The notes: generated from the letters alone by a model not told the origin. Shown: positions 1 to 8,369, counted from the first letter of the stretch. The stretch: 64,000 nt of DNA from Thioalkalivibrio sp. ALJ24 (GCF_000377785.1 NZ_KB898728.1:118473-182472); one strand, 5' to 3'. Numbers and translations are program-made.

Positions 1-93
1 GGCCTTGGTCATCGCATCCGCCGCCTCAATCGCCGGAACCAGACCGCGGGTCTCGATCATGCCCAGGGCCACACCAAAGTTTTCACTCGCCAT
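1..93 (-). CDS. csoS1: Carboxysome shell protein CsoS1, N-terminal fragment at window edge
   Basis: Only the first 31 codons lie in the window and the frame runs off the left edge. The N-terminus reads MASENFGVALGMIETRG followed by LVPAIEAADAMTKA, the opening of the bacterial microcompartment (BMC) hexamer domain of CsoS1A/B/C, which tiles the alpha-carboxysome shell facets. A GGGAG ribosome binding site lies about 9 bases upstream of the ATG. It is the last visible gene of the cso operon, 45 bases after csoS4B. Which csoS1 paralogue it is cannot be told from the fragment. Confidence 0.93.
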   Translation of the reverse strand, partial: MASENFGVALGMIETRGLVPAIEAADAMTKA

Positions 94-138
94 TGCTTTT
101 TTCTCCCGGAGTTACGGTTACTTCGAAAAATTCGACGC

Positions 139-471
139 TCAAGCGGCCCTGCGTCCGCTTCCCGAGCGCCCGGACTCGGTCTGGTCCTGCCCAGCCTTGT
201 TCGATCCGGACGCGGCATCATCCGTGCCGTCGTCCCAGTAGTCGATGATTCCGCCAATGGTCAGGTCGGTCTGGATCGTATTGTCGTCCAGCGCCAGGCG
301 TGCCGCGGATCCACTGATGGTGAACACCCAGTTACCCGGGTGCGCCCCCACCGGGTCCACCGCCACCGCGCGACCGCCCTTGGCATCCACCAGCACGCGC
401 AAGGAAGCCGTCTTCAGGCCATCGACCCGACGGGTTACCGTCAGCTCGTCCTCCACGCGCATGATGTCCAT
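139..471 (-). CDS. csoS4B: Carboxysome vertex pentamer protein CsoS4B
   Basis: 110 residues of the EutN/CcmL pentamer family (formerly peptide B or OrfB). The family core is plain: TRRVDGLKTASLRV near the start, then VFTISGSAARLA and TDLTIGGIIDYWDD. CsoS4 pentamers are known to cap the vertices of the icosahedral carboxysome shell. About 25 residues after IIDYWDDG form a polar, disordered-looking tail that goes beyond the usual length of about 80-85 residues. The GAGGAG ribosome binding site sits inside the last codons of csoS4A and the genes are separated by only 3 bases, so translation is probably coupled. Confidence 0.93.
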   Translation of the reverse strand: MDIMRVEDELTVTRRVDGLKTASLRVLVDAKGGRAVAVDPVGAHPGNWVFTISGSAARLALDDNTIQTDLTIGGIIDYWDDGTDDAASGSNKAGQDQTESGRSGSGRRAA

Positions 472-474
472 GGC

Positions 475-726
475 TTACTGCTCCTCCCAGTGATCAATGA
501 TCCCTACGATCGTCGCGTCACTCGGATAGGACTTGTCGCCGGCCGCCTCGCGCGCCGCCGACGAACCAACCACGATCACCCAGTCGCCCGGCACGCAGCC
601 CACGGCATCCACCGCCACGGTCCGGGGCCCGCCGACCTTCTCCTGCACCACCAGCAACGGCCGGTGCCCGAGGTCGCGGATACGGTTGGTTGATACCAGT
701 GTCTTTTCTACCTTGCAGATTTTCAT
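475..726 (-). CDS. csoS4A: Carboxysome vertex pentamer protein CsoS4A
   Basis: 83 residues, the standard length for CsoS4A (peptide A/OrfA). Family features are the N-terminal MKICKVEKTLVSTNR, the central GDWVIVVGSSAAREA and the C-terminal DATIVGIIDHWEE. Pentamers of this EutN/CcmL-type protein close the vertices of the alpha-carboxysome shell. The gene begins 16 bases after csoSCA and is followed almost immediately by csoS4B, the arrangement known from Halothiobacillus-type cso operons. Start and function are secure. Confidence 0.94.
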   Translation of the reverse strand: MKICKVEKTLVSTNRIRDLGHRPLLVVQEKVGGPRTVAVDAVGCVPGDWVIVVGSSAAREAAGDKSYPSDATIVGIIDHWEEQ

Positions 727-742
727 TTCGTTCCCGTTGGCC

Positions 743-2317
743 TCAGGCCTCCAGCGGCTCCAGCTGCGAACCGCTGCGCTTGTCCCGAATCACCATGTGG
801 CAGCCGATCAGTCCCTTCTCGGCCAGATCGCGATACCGGCGCATGATCTCGTCCCGCACCCGACGGCAGCGCGCCTCGACGCGCTCGCGTGATCCGGGGA
901 CCTTGCGGTCGTAGCGGAAGTGGACCACCACCGGCACCGGAAGACCGCGCTCGACGTTCAGCTTGCGGAAGACCTTGTTGACCCCCACATCCATGCTCTC
1001 GGCACCTTCCTCCATCGTGTCCAGGTGGGCGATGTAGGCGAAGTTCCGGACCTGCATCTCCTCCACTTCCTGGCCCACGATGATCATCCGCTCGCGATGC
1101 CCGACATCGGCGTAATGCCCACCGTGATAACGGGCGACATAGTCCAGCTGCGACAGGTTGTTCATCAGCAGCCGCGAAATGAAGCGAAGCATGCCTTCGT
1201 GCGGTGCCCCGTTGCCCGTGCCCCAGCCCTGCTGGTGCACGGTGTCCTGGATCGCGCGATACAACGCCAGCGACGCATCCTGCTCGTTCATGTGCTGCGT
1301 TTCGCGATACAGCGCCGCGCTGTCGACGAACCGGTACAGGCTCATCCGCGTCTCGGCATCCGGCACGTGCACCTTGATGGCGTCCGTATCCGTATCCACC
1401 CCGATCAGCAAAGTGTCCACCGAGGCGCCGCAGCAGTAGGTGTTCTCCACCGCCTGCCGGAAGGCCCGCAGCTGGCGCAGCGCCGCATCCGCGGCCTCGC
1501 GTTCGCAGGAGGCATGCGCCGTGCAGCCCTGGTGATCGGGATCCGCACTGCTGTAGTGATACGCCGCGACCTTCAGATAGCGACTCGGCACATCCGCCGT
1601 CGTCGGCCGCCCTTCGCGGAAGCGCATCAATTCGCGCTTGGTCCAGTGGCGTACGTCCTCTTCAATGTCGAACAGGGCGCCGGCATAGCTCTTCACTCGC
1701 ACCGCCATATCCGGCAGACGCAGGATAAAGCGCCGCAGGCCCAGCAGCCGACCGTCGGAACACGGCGAGATATCCACCTCGTGGAAATCGCAATCCAGGA
1801 ACCACGCGATCGCGGCTTCCGCTTCGGCAACCAGGTCGTCGCGGCCCGCCCAGTACTCGTTCACCATCCGGTCGAACAGACGGAAACTGCCTTCCAGATA
1901 CAGCCGACGCGTGTCGAGGTGGTTGATCCAGGCATCCTCGAGCACCTGCTCGGGCAGCCGGATCCCCAGTCGACCCTCCGCGACCGACTGTGCCCGTTCC
2001 GCAAAATCCTTTTCGTGCTGCATCGCATGGATCTCGCGCAGCACGGGAACCAGTTCGGCAAAGCGGTCGCGGAAACCCTGTTCGAAAGCATGCAGTCGCT
2101 CATTCCCGCGCATGTCCGCCAACGGGTGCCCCGGCCGGACGCCGCCCCCGCTGTCCACCGGCGCGTAGCGCCCGACCTCACCGAGCTCGGGCCCCGCAAC
2201 CGGCTCCGCCCCGGCGGACGCAACCCGGTCGGCCCGGGGCGCTGCGGCAACGCCGCGCGCGCTCACGCTCCCGCGAGGGCGCAGAGACGTCGGTTTCCGG
2301 CGGCGGCGAACGACCAT
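743..2317 (-). CDS. csoSCA: Carboxysomal beta-type carbonic anhydrase CsoSCA
   Basis: 524 residues, matching the CsoSCA (CsoS3) family, which dehydrates bicarbonate inside the carboxysome to feed CO2 to Rubisco. The beta-carbonic anhydrase signature CSDGR gives Cys186, Asp188 and Arg190; with His254 and Cys265 these reproduce the Cys-His-Cys zinc set and Asp/Arg dyad known for this family, with almost identical spacing. The first 70 or so residues are basic and low in complexity, fitting the disordered N-terminus that in Halothiobacillus recruits the enzyme to Rubisco. A GGAG motif precedes the ATG, 19 bases after csoS2 ends. An N-terminal start a few codons further in is possible. Confidence 0.95.
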   Translation of the reverse strand: MVVRRRRKPTSLRPRGSVSARGVAAAPRADRVASAGAEPVAGPELGEVGRYAPVDSGGGVRPGHPLADMRGNERLHAFEQGFRDRFAELVPVLREIHAMQHEKDFAERAQSVAEGRLGIRLPEQVLEDAWINHLDTRRLYLEGSFRLFDRMVNEYWAGRDDLVAEAEAAIAWFLDCDFHEVDISPCSDGRLLGLRRFILRLPDMAVRVKSYAGALFDIEEDVRHWTKRELMRFREGRPTTADVPSRYLKVAAYHYSSADPDHQGCTAHASCEREAADAALRQLRAFRQAVENTYCCGASVDTLLIGVDTDTDAIKVHVPDAETRMSLYRFVDSAALYRETQHMNEQDASLALYRAIQDTVHQQGWGTGNGAPHEGMLRFISRLLMNNLSQLDYVARYHGGHYADVGHRERMIIVGQEVEEMQVRNFAYIAHLDTMEEGAESMDVGVNKVFRKLNVERGLPVPVVVHFRYDRKVPGSRERVEARCRRVRDEIMRRYRDLAEKGLIGCHMVIRDKRSGSQLEPLEA

Positions 2318-2336
2318 CAGCTCCGGACTCCCCGAA

Positions 2337-5300
2337 TCAGCCGCGGGCGCCGCCGGACAGGGTCACGAGCGACCCCGCATCGGTGCTGCCGGACGAACCG
2401 GTAATGCGGCTCGGCGGAACCTCCTTGCGTTCCAGCTCCCGATTACTCCAGGCACTGCTGCCCTCACCCCGCGGATTCCCCCGCATGGTGTTGTTGCGAC
2501 GCGTCGAGAAGCCCTCGGTCCCGGTCACGGAATCTCCGCGCTGCCAGTCATCACCGGTGATGGCCACACCACCACCCGCGCCATTGATGGTGACGCGCTC
2601 CGCGCCACGACGTTCTTCCTCGGCCGCACGGACTTCCGACATGGCCGCCTGCGCCATCGCCATCGGCGCACCGGCACGGGCACGCGCCTCGCCATAACGG
2701 AACTCCTCGGTGCCGGACACCAGGCCGACCGCCTTGTTGACCGAACCGGTGATGGACCCGCTGGAACCGTACGCGGTGCCCGTCACCCGACGTTCCCGCG
2801 CCTCGCGGGCCGGCGACGGCACGCTGAATCCGCCCGCGGGAACCCCGCTATCAAAGCCGGCCGGCGCGGTCTGGTAAGCGGCAGTTGTCTGCATGGCCGC
2901 GTTGCCATCCACACCCTCCGGACGCAGGCGAGGATGCAGGTCCCCGGCAACGTTGGCACAGGTGGAGGCAAACTCGTCCGCACCGACGTAGGGCGCACCG
3001 GATACATCCTGGCAGGCACCATGCTCGGTACCGGTCACACGCTCGTCATACCCCGGCTGGCTGCCGGAGACCGCGTGGCCAGGCGTGGAATGGCGATCCG
3101 CCACCCGCACCTCGGCCGAGCGGGCCTCCTGTGGCGCGCAGTACTGCTGATACTGATCGGGCCCGAAGTAGGCGGTGCCGCTGATCGGCTGGCAGGCGCC
3201 GTATTCGTCACCGGTCACCCGTGGGGAACGGCCCACTGCAGTGCCGGACACGCCCTGCTGCTTCCAGGTGCGACTCATGGTCACCTTTTCGGGCCCGGCC
3301 TCGGGGGTGGTGCCGCACAGCGTTTCGTAATGGTCCGATCCCACGTATTCCGTCCCCGTAATGGGCTTGCAGCCCCCGTATTCATCCCCGGTAATCCGGT
3401 TCGAAGATTCCACGCGGGTCCCCGACACTTCGCGTCCGTGCAGGGTGTGCATCACACCCACCTTGTGCACACCGCCCGCCGCCGGCTGCTCGCACATCTC
3501 CGCGAAATCCGCGCGGTTGTAGTACGGCGTTCCGGTCAGCGAAGCGCAGGAGCCGGTCTCGTCGCCGGTCACCCGCGGGCTTCGGTCGACCGATACCCCG
3601 GTGACCGTCTGCCCCTGCTGACTGTGCATCTCGCTGACACGTCCCGGCGCGGCTTCCATGCGCGTGCTGCAGCGCTGGAAGTCTTCGGTCCCCAGGTATT
3701 CGGTACCGGTCACCGGCTTGCAGTCCCCATGTTCGGTGCCGGTCACGGGAGAGGAGCGCCCGACCTCGGTTCCGGTCAGTTCACGACCCCGCAGGGTGTG
3801 CATGACCCCGACCCGGGTCGGCGCTCCGTCAGACTTTCCCGTGCAAGGCACCTCGCTGTCGCGCGTGTTCAGGTATTCGGTGCCGGTCACGCTACGGCAG
3901 GAACCGGGCTCGTCGCCGGTCACCTTCGGGCTGCGACCGACCGTGGTACCGGAGACATCACGACCATGCCCGGTGTGCATCACGCCGGTGCGCATGGTGC
4001 CCGGCGCGGGGCGGGTCCCGCAGAACCCCTCGTACTGCTCCGTGCTCAGGTACTCGGTGCCGGTGATGGCCTCGCAGGAACCGCGTTCGTCCCCGGTCAC
4101 GCGGCGCGAACGGCCGACCTCGGTACCACTGACCTCCTGGCCATGGCTCGTATGCGAGTGCCCGACCTTGGCCGGATTGGGCTGCGGCAGCGCGCCGCAG
4201 TATCGGTCGAAGTGCTCGGCGCCCAGGTACTCGGTACCGGTGATCGAGTGGCAGCTGCCGGCCTCGCCTCCGGTCACGCCCGGCGTGGTCTCGACCTGCG
4301 TACCACTGACGTGTCCGCCCGACAGCGTGGTGCTTTCCTCGACCTTGGGCGGCGCCTCGGAGGCAGCGTCGTTGCGCGGACGACCACAGGGACGCCCCGG
4401 CTCGGAGGAACCACGGCCGATGCTGCACAGCTCCTGGCGACGTTGCCGCGCGATCTCTCGGGTCGACAGACCCTTGCGCTGCAGCGCCTTCCAGGAACCT
4501 TCGCGCGGCAGATCGGACGGCCGCTTGGTACCGGCCTGATAGCGCCGCCGCAACGCCTTCTTGCCCTGGTTCGCCATCGCGTCCCGGCGCGCCATGCAGA
4601 TCGCCCGCACGTCGGAGATCATTGGTTTGATCTCGCGATCGTTCTCGTCCTGACGTTGTTCCACCTGCGTGCACAGCCGATCCAGCCCCTGGTCAAAGGC
4701 TTCTTCCGCGCGCTCCGCGGACACATCCTCGCCAACGGGTTCCGGTTGACGCGCGGCTTCCCGCGGCGGACGCGTCGGACGCGGCGGTTCCGGGTCGCGT
4801 TCCCGGCCACGCAGACGATCCTCGCGCCGCGGCTCGGCCGCCATCGCTTTCTTGCCGTTCTGCGCCAGCGCCTGACGGCGCAGGCGGCAGATCTCGCGGC
4901 CGCTCATGTTCTCGCAGTCCACGTCCTGGCTCTGCGCAAGGACTTCGAGCTGACGCGAGCGTTCCGAGCCGGCCCGGGCGAATCCGCCCGAGCCGCGCGT
5001 GTTGCCCCGCCCCAGGGCTTTCTTGCCCTGACGTGCCATCTTCTGCCGACGCTCGAGCGCGGCCTGACGCCCGTTGGAGGCACCCTGGTGGGCGCCCGTA
5101 GGCGGCGCGTCGGACCCATCGGTCTGCCGCTCCGCCCGCGGTTCGGCGAACCGGGGTTCGGGCTGCGCGGGCGCGTCGGACTCACGCGCCGATTCCGGGG
5201 CCGAGGGAGCCGGCTCGGGCTCAGGCGCCGCGGGCGCGGGGTTCTGACGAACCACCTCGGACCGCGAGACGCCCTGGTTCGAGCCCTTCACGGCGGCCTT

Positions 5301-5384
5301 GCCATTGCGGGACATGGCCTTGCGCCGTTCGCGGGCCAGCTCGCGACCGGAGAGGCCTGCAGACGCGGATGTCGGATTACTCAT
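2337..5384 (-). CDS. csoS2: Carboxysome assembly scaffold CsoS2
   Basis: 1015 residues, longer than the roughly 870 residues of the Halothiobacillus protein. CsoS2 is the disordered scaffold that links Rubisco to the shell. The N-terminal domain carries five basic repeats of the type R-x-x-x-x-x-RR-x-x-x-x-x-x-GKKA (about residues 12-32, 106-125, 161-181, 258-279, 307-325). The middle region (about 347-810) carries eight repeats with paired VTGDE...C...TGTEY motifs and conserved cysteines. The C-terminal domain ends in SLVTLSGGARG, the shell-anchoring peptide. AAGGA lies 8 bases before the ATG. I saw no conspicuous slippery heptamer of the sort that yields short and long forms in other species. 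Confidence 0.95.
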   Translation of the reverse strand: MSNPTSASAGLSGRELARERRKAMSRNGKAAVKGSNQGVSRSEVVRQNPAPAAPEPEPAPSAPESARESDAPAQPEPRFAEPRAERQTDGSDAPPTGAHQGASNGRQAALERRQKMARQGKKALGRGNTRGSGGFARAGSERSRQLEVLAQSQDVDCENMSGREICRLRRQALAQNGKKAMAAEPRREDRLRGRERDPEPPRPTRPPREAARQPEPVGEDVSAERAEEAFDQGLDRLCTQVEQRQDENDREIKPMISDVRAICMARRDAMANQGKKALRRRYQAGTKRPSDLPREGSWKALQRKGLSTREIARQRRQELCSIGRGSSEPGRPCGRPRNDAASEAPPKVEESTTLSGGHVSGTQVETTPGVTGGEAGSCHSITGTEYLGAEHFDRYCGALPQPNPAKVGHSHTSHGQEVSGTEVGRSRRVTGDERGSCEAITGTEYLSTEQYEGFCGTRPAPGTMRTGVMHTGHGRDVSGTTVGRSPKVTGDEPGSCRSVTGTEYLNTRDSEVPCTGKSDGAPTRVGVMHTLRGRELTGTEVGRSSPVTGTEHGDCKPVTGTEYLGTEDFQRCSTRMEAAPGRVSEMHSQQGQTVTGVSVDRSPRVTGDETGSCASLTGTPYYNRADFAEMCEQPAAGGVHKVGVMHTLHGREVSGTRVESSNRITGDEYGGCKPITGTEYVGSDHYETLCGTTPEAGPEKVTMSRTWKQQGVSGTAVGRSPRVTGDEYGACQPISGTAYFGPDQYQQYCAPQEARSAEVRVADRHSTPGHAVSGSQPGYDERVTGTEHGACQDVSGAPYVGADEFASTCANVAGDLHPRLRPEGVDGNAAMQTTAAYQTAPAGFDSGVPAGGFSVPSPAREARERRVTGTAYGSSGSITGSVNKAVGLVSGTEEFRYGEARARAGAPMAMAQAAMSEVRAAEEERRGAERVTINGAGGGVAITGDDWQRGDSVTGTEGFSTRRNNTMRGNPRGEGSSAWSNRELERKEVPPSRITGSSGSTDAGSLVTLSGGARG
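2955..4346 (-). repeat. CsoS2 middle-region repeats M1-M8
   Basis: Eight degenerate tandem repeats of about 55-60 codons in csoS2. Each has the pattern (V/I)SGT-x-V near its start, VTGDE-x-G-x-C in the middle and (V/I)TGTEY near its end, followed by a further cysteine. Examples begin at about residues 417, 474, 533 and 650. These M repeats are known to contact shell hexamers and govern carboxysome size. The cysteines recur at fixed positions. Confidence 0.85.
4410..5351 (-). repeat. CsoS2 N-terminal repeats N1-N5 (Rubisco-binding type)
   Basis: Five copies of a basic helix motif inside csoS2: GRELARERRKAMSRNGKAA, RQAALERRQKMARQGKKA, GREICRLRRQALAQNGKKA, VRAICMARRDAMANQGKKA and the divergent TREIARQRRQELCSIGRG. 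In Halothiobacillus four such N peptides are known to bind Rubisco at the interface of large and small subunits; the last one there is also the divergent form. Long proline- and acid-rich linkers separate the copies. Confidence 0.85.
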
Positions 5385-5433
5385 GGCACTTCCTTACAGT
5401 TGGCGACGGCAACAGTAAAACCCTGTATGGAAT

Positions 5434-5461
5434 GGCCGGGCCGGCAAACGCCGACCCGGCC
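5434..5461 (-). promoter_or_regulatory. Strong hairpin in the cbbS-csoS2 intergenic region
   Basis: Arms of 12 bases at 5434-5445 and 5450-5461 around a 4-base loop pair at 11 of 12 positions, nearly all G-C. The hairpin begins 10 bases after the cbbS stop codon and lies 49 bases before csoS2. No U-tract follows on the transcribed strand, so a simple intrinsic terminator is unlikely. An mRNA 3'-end stabiliser or partial attenuator that keeps cbbLS message above shell-gene message is an inference. Confidence 0.75.
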
Positions 5462-5470
5462 GCAGCCGGA

Positions 5471-5803
5471 TCAGCGGCCGCGATCGACCACGAAGGCCAT
5501 GCCCAGGCTCTGGGCGTAGTTGTCGTACGCGACGAAGCGCACCATCATGCCGGGGTTGCTGCGGCGGCACTCCTCGATCTCCTGGAGCACGGCTTCCACG
5601 GACTGCTCGCCGAAGAAGGGCAGCTTCCACATGTACCAGTAGGGAGACATGGCGTGCTCCTTTTCGGAGTACTCCACGGAGGGGTTCCACCCCTGCGCGA
5701 GGCAGTATTCGATCTGCTTGCGCACCTGGTCGGCGTTCATCTCCGGCAGGTAGGAGAAGGTCTCGTACTTCTGCACCGGCTTGAAGTTCTGAATATCGGA
5801 CAT
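5471..5803 (-). CDS. cbbS: Ribulose-bisphosphate carboxylase small subunit (form IA)
   Basis: 110 residues with the small-subunit signatures [21 protein letters not shown] and [15 protein letters not shown]. The protein lacks the longer beta-A/beta-B loop of plant and green-type enzymes, as in form IA proteins. It assembles as L8S8 with CbbL and is packed in carboxysomes by CsoS2. I chose the ATG at 5803 (MSDIQNF) because AGGA sits 8 bases before it; an in-frame ATG nine bases earlier (5812) has no comparable site. The gene follows cbbL after 70 bases that contain a hairpin. Confidence 0.96.
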   Translation of the reverse strand: MSDIQNFKPVQKYETFSYLPEMNADQVRKQIEYCLAQGWNPSVEYSEKEHAMSPYWYMWKLPFFGEQSVEAVLQEIEECRRSNPGMMVRFVAYDNYAQSLGMAFVVDRGR

Positions 5804-5833
5804 GTCGGTCATCCTGTGTCTGGTTCGTTCAGG

Positions 5834-5865
5834 GTGCGGACGGCGCAGCGGGTGGCCGCCCGCAC
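5834..5865 (-). promoter_or_regulatory. Hairpin between cbbL and cbbS
   Basis: Arms GTGCGGACGG (5834-5843) and CCGCCCGCAC (5856-5865) pair at 9 of 10 positions around a 12-base loop, just after the cbbL stop. There is no U-tract. It may stabilise the cbbL message or slow its decay; no function is shown by sequence alone. Confidence 0.55.
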
Positions 5866-5873
5866 TCGGGCGA

Positions 5874-7295
5874 TCACTTGTGCTGGGTGTCCAGCTTGTC
5901 GACGGTATCGAACTCGAACTTGATCTCCTTCCAGGTCTCCATCGCAATCTTCAGCTCGGGGCTGTGCTGCGCGGCCTGGGTCAGGATCTCCTTGCCTTCG
6001 CGTTCGACGTCGCGACCTTCGTTACGGGCCTGGACGCAGGCTTCCAGCGCGACGCGGTTGGCGGTCGCGCCCGGGGCGTTGCCCCACGGATGGCCGAGGG
6101 TACCGCCGCCGAACTGCAGCACGGAGTCGTCGCCGAAGATGGTGACCAGCGACGGCATGTGCCAGACGTGGATACCACCGGAGGCCACCGCAAACACGCC
6201 CGGCATGGAGCCCCAGTCCTGATCGAAGAAGATGCCGCGCGAGCGATCTTCCGGGACAAAGGATTCACGCAGCATGTCGATCCAGCCGAGCGTCGCGGCG
6301 CGGTCGCCTTCCAGCTTGCCGACCACGGTGCCGGTGTGCAGATGGTCACCGCCGGACAGGCGCAGGATCTTGGCCAGCACGCGGAAGTGGATACCGTGCT
6401 TCGGATGACGGTCGAGCACGGCGTGCATCGCACGGTGGATGTGCAGCAGCATGCCGTTGTCTCGGCACCAGTTGGCCAGGCCGGTGTTGGCGCAGAACCC
6501 GCCGGTGATGTAGTCGTGCATGATGATCGGCGCACCGACTTCCTTTGCGAACTCGGCACGCTTGTACATCTCTTCCGGGGTCGGCGCGGTCACGTTCAGA
6601 TAGTGACCCTTGCGCTCGCCGGTTTCGGCTTCGGCCTTCTCGGTCGCTTCCTGCACGAACTCGAAACGCTCGCGCCAGCGCATGAACGGCTGCGAGTTGA
6701 TGTTTTCGTCGTCCTTGGTGAAGTCGAGGCCGCCACGCAGGCACTCGTAGACCGCACGCCCGTAGTTCTTGGCCGACAGACCCAGCTTCGGCTTGATGGT
6801 GCAGCCCAGCAGCGGCCGACCGTACTTGTTCATCTTGTCACGCTCGACCTGAATACCGGCAGGCGGACCGCCGCAGGTCTTGACGTAGGCGATCGGGAAA
6901 CGCACGTCTTCCAGGCGCAGGGCACGGATGGCCTTGAACCCGAACACGTTGCCCACCAGCGAGGTGAACACGTTCACCACCGAGCCTTCCTCGAACAGAT
7001 CGATCGGATAGGCGATGAACGCGTAGAAGGACTCGTCGTCACCCGGCACGTCCTCGACGGCGTAGGCACGGCCCTTGTAGTAGTCCATATCGGTAAGGAG
7101 GTCGGTCCACACCGTCGTCCAGGTCCCGGTGGAGGACTCGGCGGCCACGGCGGCTGCGGCTTCTTCGCGGTCGATGCCCGGCTGCGGGGTAATCTTGAAG
7201 CATGCCAGCAGGTCGGTATCCAGCGGCATGTATTCCGGCATCCAGTAGGTTTCGCGGTAATCCTTGACGCCCGCGGAGTACTTCTTGGCGGCCAT
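5874..7295 (-). CDS. cbbL: Ribulose-bisphosphate carboxylase/oxygenase large subunit (form IA)
   Basis: 473 residues, standard for form IA. It carboxylates ribulose 1,5-bisphosphate in the Calvin cycle. Catalytic landmarks are all present: TIKPKLG with Lys168 and Lys170, the carbamylated Lys194 with metal ligands Asp196 and Glu197 in [28 protein letters not shown] and the loop-6 segment [14 protein letters not shown] lies 7-8 bases before the ATG. It is the first gene of the cso operon, so it is the carboxysomal Rubisco; any cytosolic form IAq or form II copies would lie elsewhere. Confidence 0.98.
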   Translation of the reverse strand: MAAKKYSAGVKDYRETYWMPEYMPLDTDLLACFKITPQPGIDREEAAAAVAAESSTGTWTTVWTDLLTDMDYYKGRAYAVEDVPGDDESFYAFIAYPIDLFEEGSVVNVFTSLVGNVFGFKAIRALRLEDVRFPIAYVKTCGGPPAGIQVERDKMNKYGRPLLGCTIKPKLGLSAKNYGRAVYECLRGGLDFTKDDENINSQPFMRWRERFEFVQEATEKAEAETGERKGHYLNVTAPTPEEMYKRAEFAKEVGAPIIMHDYITGGFCANTGLANWCRDNGMLLHIHRAMHAVLDRHPKHGIHFRVLAKILRLSGGDHLHTGTVVGKLEGDRAATLGWIDMLRESFVPEDRSRGIFFDQDWGSMPGVFAVASGGIHVWHMPSLVTIFGDDSVLQFGGGTLGHPWGNAPGATANRVALEACVQARNEGRDVEREGKEILTQAAQHSPELKIAMETWKEIKFEFDTVDKLDTQHK

Positions 7296-7574
7296 GTGGC
7301 TTTCTCCTACGCGTTGGTTAATCGTGACGGTCGCCTAGGTTAGGAAGGTTAACCACTAATAACAAATAAATAATCTAGATACGACCGATTGACGTTCATC
7401 TATGGTTGACCGGGTTCCATCGCGGACGACAGCCCGGCCCGGCGGGTTCACGCGACCTTTCCCGCGCGCTCCCGGATGAGCCGGAAGCGATTCTAGACGA
7501 AAACCCCGGCGGGTGCATGCGATTGCTCGCCGGCCGATCCGTGAGCGGTATCGGCGGTGTCAGACAGGTGAGAC
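7296..7574 (-). promoter_or_regulatory. Upstream control region of the cso operon
   Basis: About 280 bases without a credible gene. The part at 7340-7400 is strikingly AT-rich for this genome. Read toward cbbL it contains two overlapping TNA-N7-TNA motifs at about 7351-7375 (TTA-N7-TTA twice), the half-site pattern of the LysR-type regulator CbbR, and a palindrome ATCTAGAT (7373-7380). No cbbR gene is next to it. I could not fix a -35/-10 pair with confidence. The CbbR reading is an inference and the AT-richness makes chance matches easier. Confidence 0.45.
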
Positions 7575-7620
7575 GGCGGGCGTGGCGAGCTCGGGGAGGA
7601 CAGCTCGCGGCACGCCCGCC
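7575..7620 (-). terminator. Large hairpin after the DJ-1/PfpI gene
   Basis: Arms of 17 and 19 bases (7575-7591 and 7602-7620) pair fully except for a 2-base bulge, around a 10-base loop. It starts 9 bases past the stop codon of the DJ-1-like gene and sits between that gene and the cso promoter. There is no following U-tract, so it may be a processing or insulating element instead of a classical intrinsic terminator. Confidence 0.6.
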
Positions 7621-7628
7621 AGCGGGAC

Positions 7629-8303
7629 TCAGGCGCCGCGCAGCAGGCGCACCATGGCGTCGGCGACGCCGCGCGAGGACTGCGGGTTCTGGCCGGTGAC
7701 CAGGCGGCCGTCGACCACGACGTGTTCGGCCCAGTCCTCGGCACTGTCGAGCTCACCACCCCGCGACTGCAGGCGATCCTGCAGCAGGAACGGCACGCTG
7801 GCGTCGAGGCCCACTCCCTTTTCCTCGCTGTTGGTGAACGCCGCAACCCGACGCCCGGACACCGCCGGCGTACCGTCGGCGAGCATCGCGCCCACCAGAC
7901 AGGCGGGTCCATGACAGACGGCGCCCAGGACCTTGTCATGGCTCAGAAAATCGGTGACCAGACGCTGGACATGGGGGTTGTCGGGGAGGTCATACATGGT
8001 GCCGTGACCGCCGGGAAAAAACAGCGCCACATAGGGTTCATGGTGCACCGATTCATCCAGCGCGATGGTGTGATCCAGCGCCTGCTGTGCGGCAACGGCC
8101 GCGGGGCCGACCAGCTCGACCGCGTCGAGGCTCTTCGGATCCAGCGGGACCGGACCGCCCCGCGGACTGGCCACCTTGATCTCGAAACCGGCCTCGCGGA
8201 AGCGCTGGTAAGGAATCGCGAATTCATCGAACCACAGCCCGGTCGCATGGCCGGGGGCCAGCTCGTCGTGACTGGTGGTGACGATCAGGATCGTCCGCAT
8301 CAT
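7629..8303 (-). CDS. DJ-1/PfpI family protein (Hsp31-like, class I glutamine amidotransferase fold)
   Basis: 224 residues. The nucleophile elbow is GAVCHGPACL with Cys130 followed by His131, and the acidic partner WFDEF (Glu27) sits near the N-terminus, as in the Hsp31/HchA-like branch of the DJ-1 superfamily. Members act as protein or methylglyoxal deglycases, glyoxalase III or holding chaperones; the sequence does not choose among these. It lies 66 bases after minE on the same strand and upstream of the cso promoter, from which it is separated by a strong hairpin. A link to carboxysome function is not shown. Confidence 0.85.
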   Translation of the reverse strand: MMRTILIVTTSHDELAPGHATGLWFDEFAIPYQRFREAGFEIKVASPRGGPVPLDPKSLDAVELVGPAAVAAQQALDHTIALDESVHHEPYVALFFPGGHGTMYDLPDNPHVQRLVTDFLSHDKVLGAVCHGPACLVGAMLADGTPAVSGRRVAAFTNSEEKGVGLDASVPFLLQDRLQSRGGELDSAEDWAEHVVVDGRLVTGQNPQSSRGVADAMVRLLRGA

Positions 8304-8369
8304 GTTGCCGTCTCCCTGTGTGGTCGTCCTCGGTGGACAGCCCGCAGGGGGAAGGCGTTCCCGCCACCT

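Noticed and set aside
2337-3100. Programmed -1 frameshift site in csoS2
   Set aside because: Known in Halothiobacillus to give short and long forms. I looked for a T-rich or A-rich slippery heptamer in the last third of the gene and saw no conspicuous one; not claimed without a proper motif and pseudoknot search.
2934-5519. Plus-strand 861-codon frame opposite csoS2
   Set aside because: The repeats seen in it are the complement of the csoS2 repeats; no domain, no ribosome binding site.
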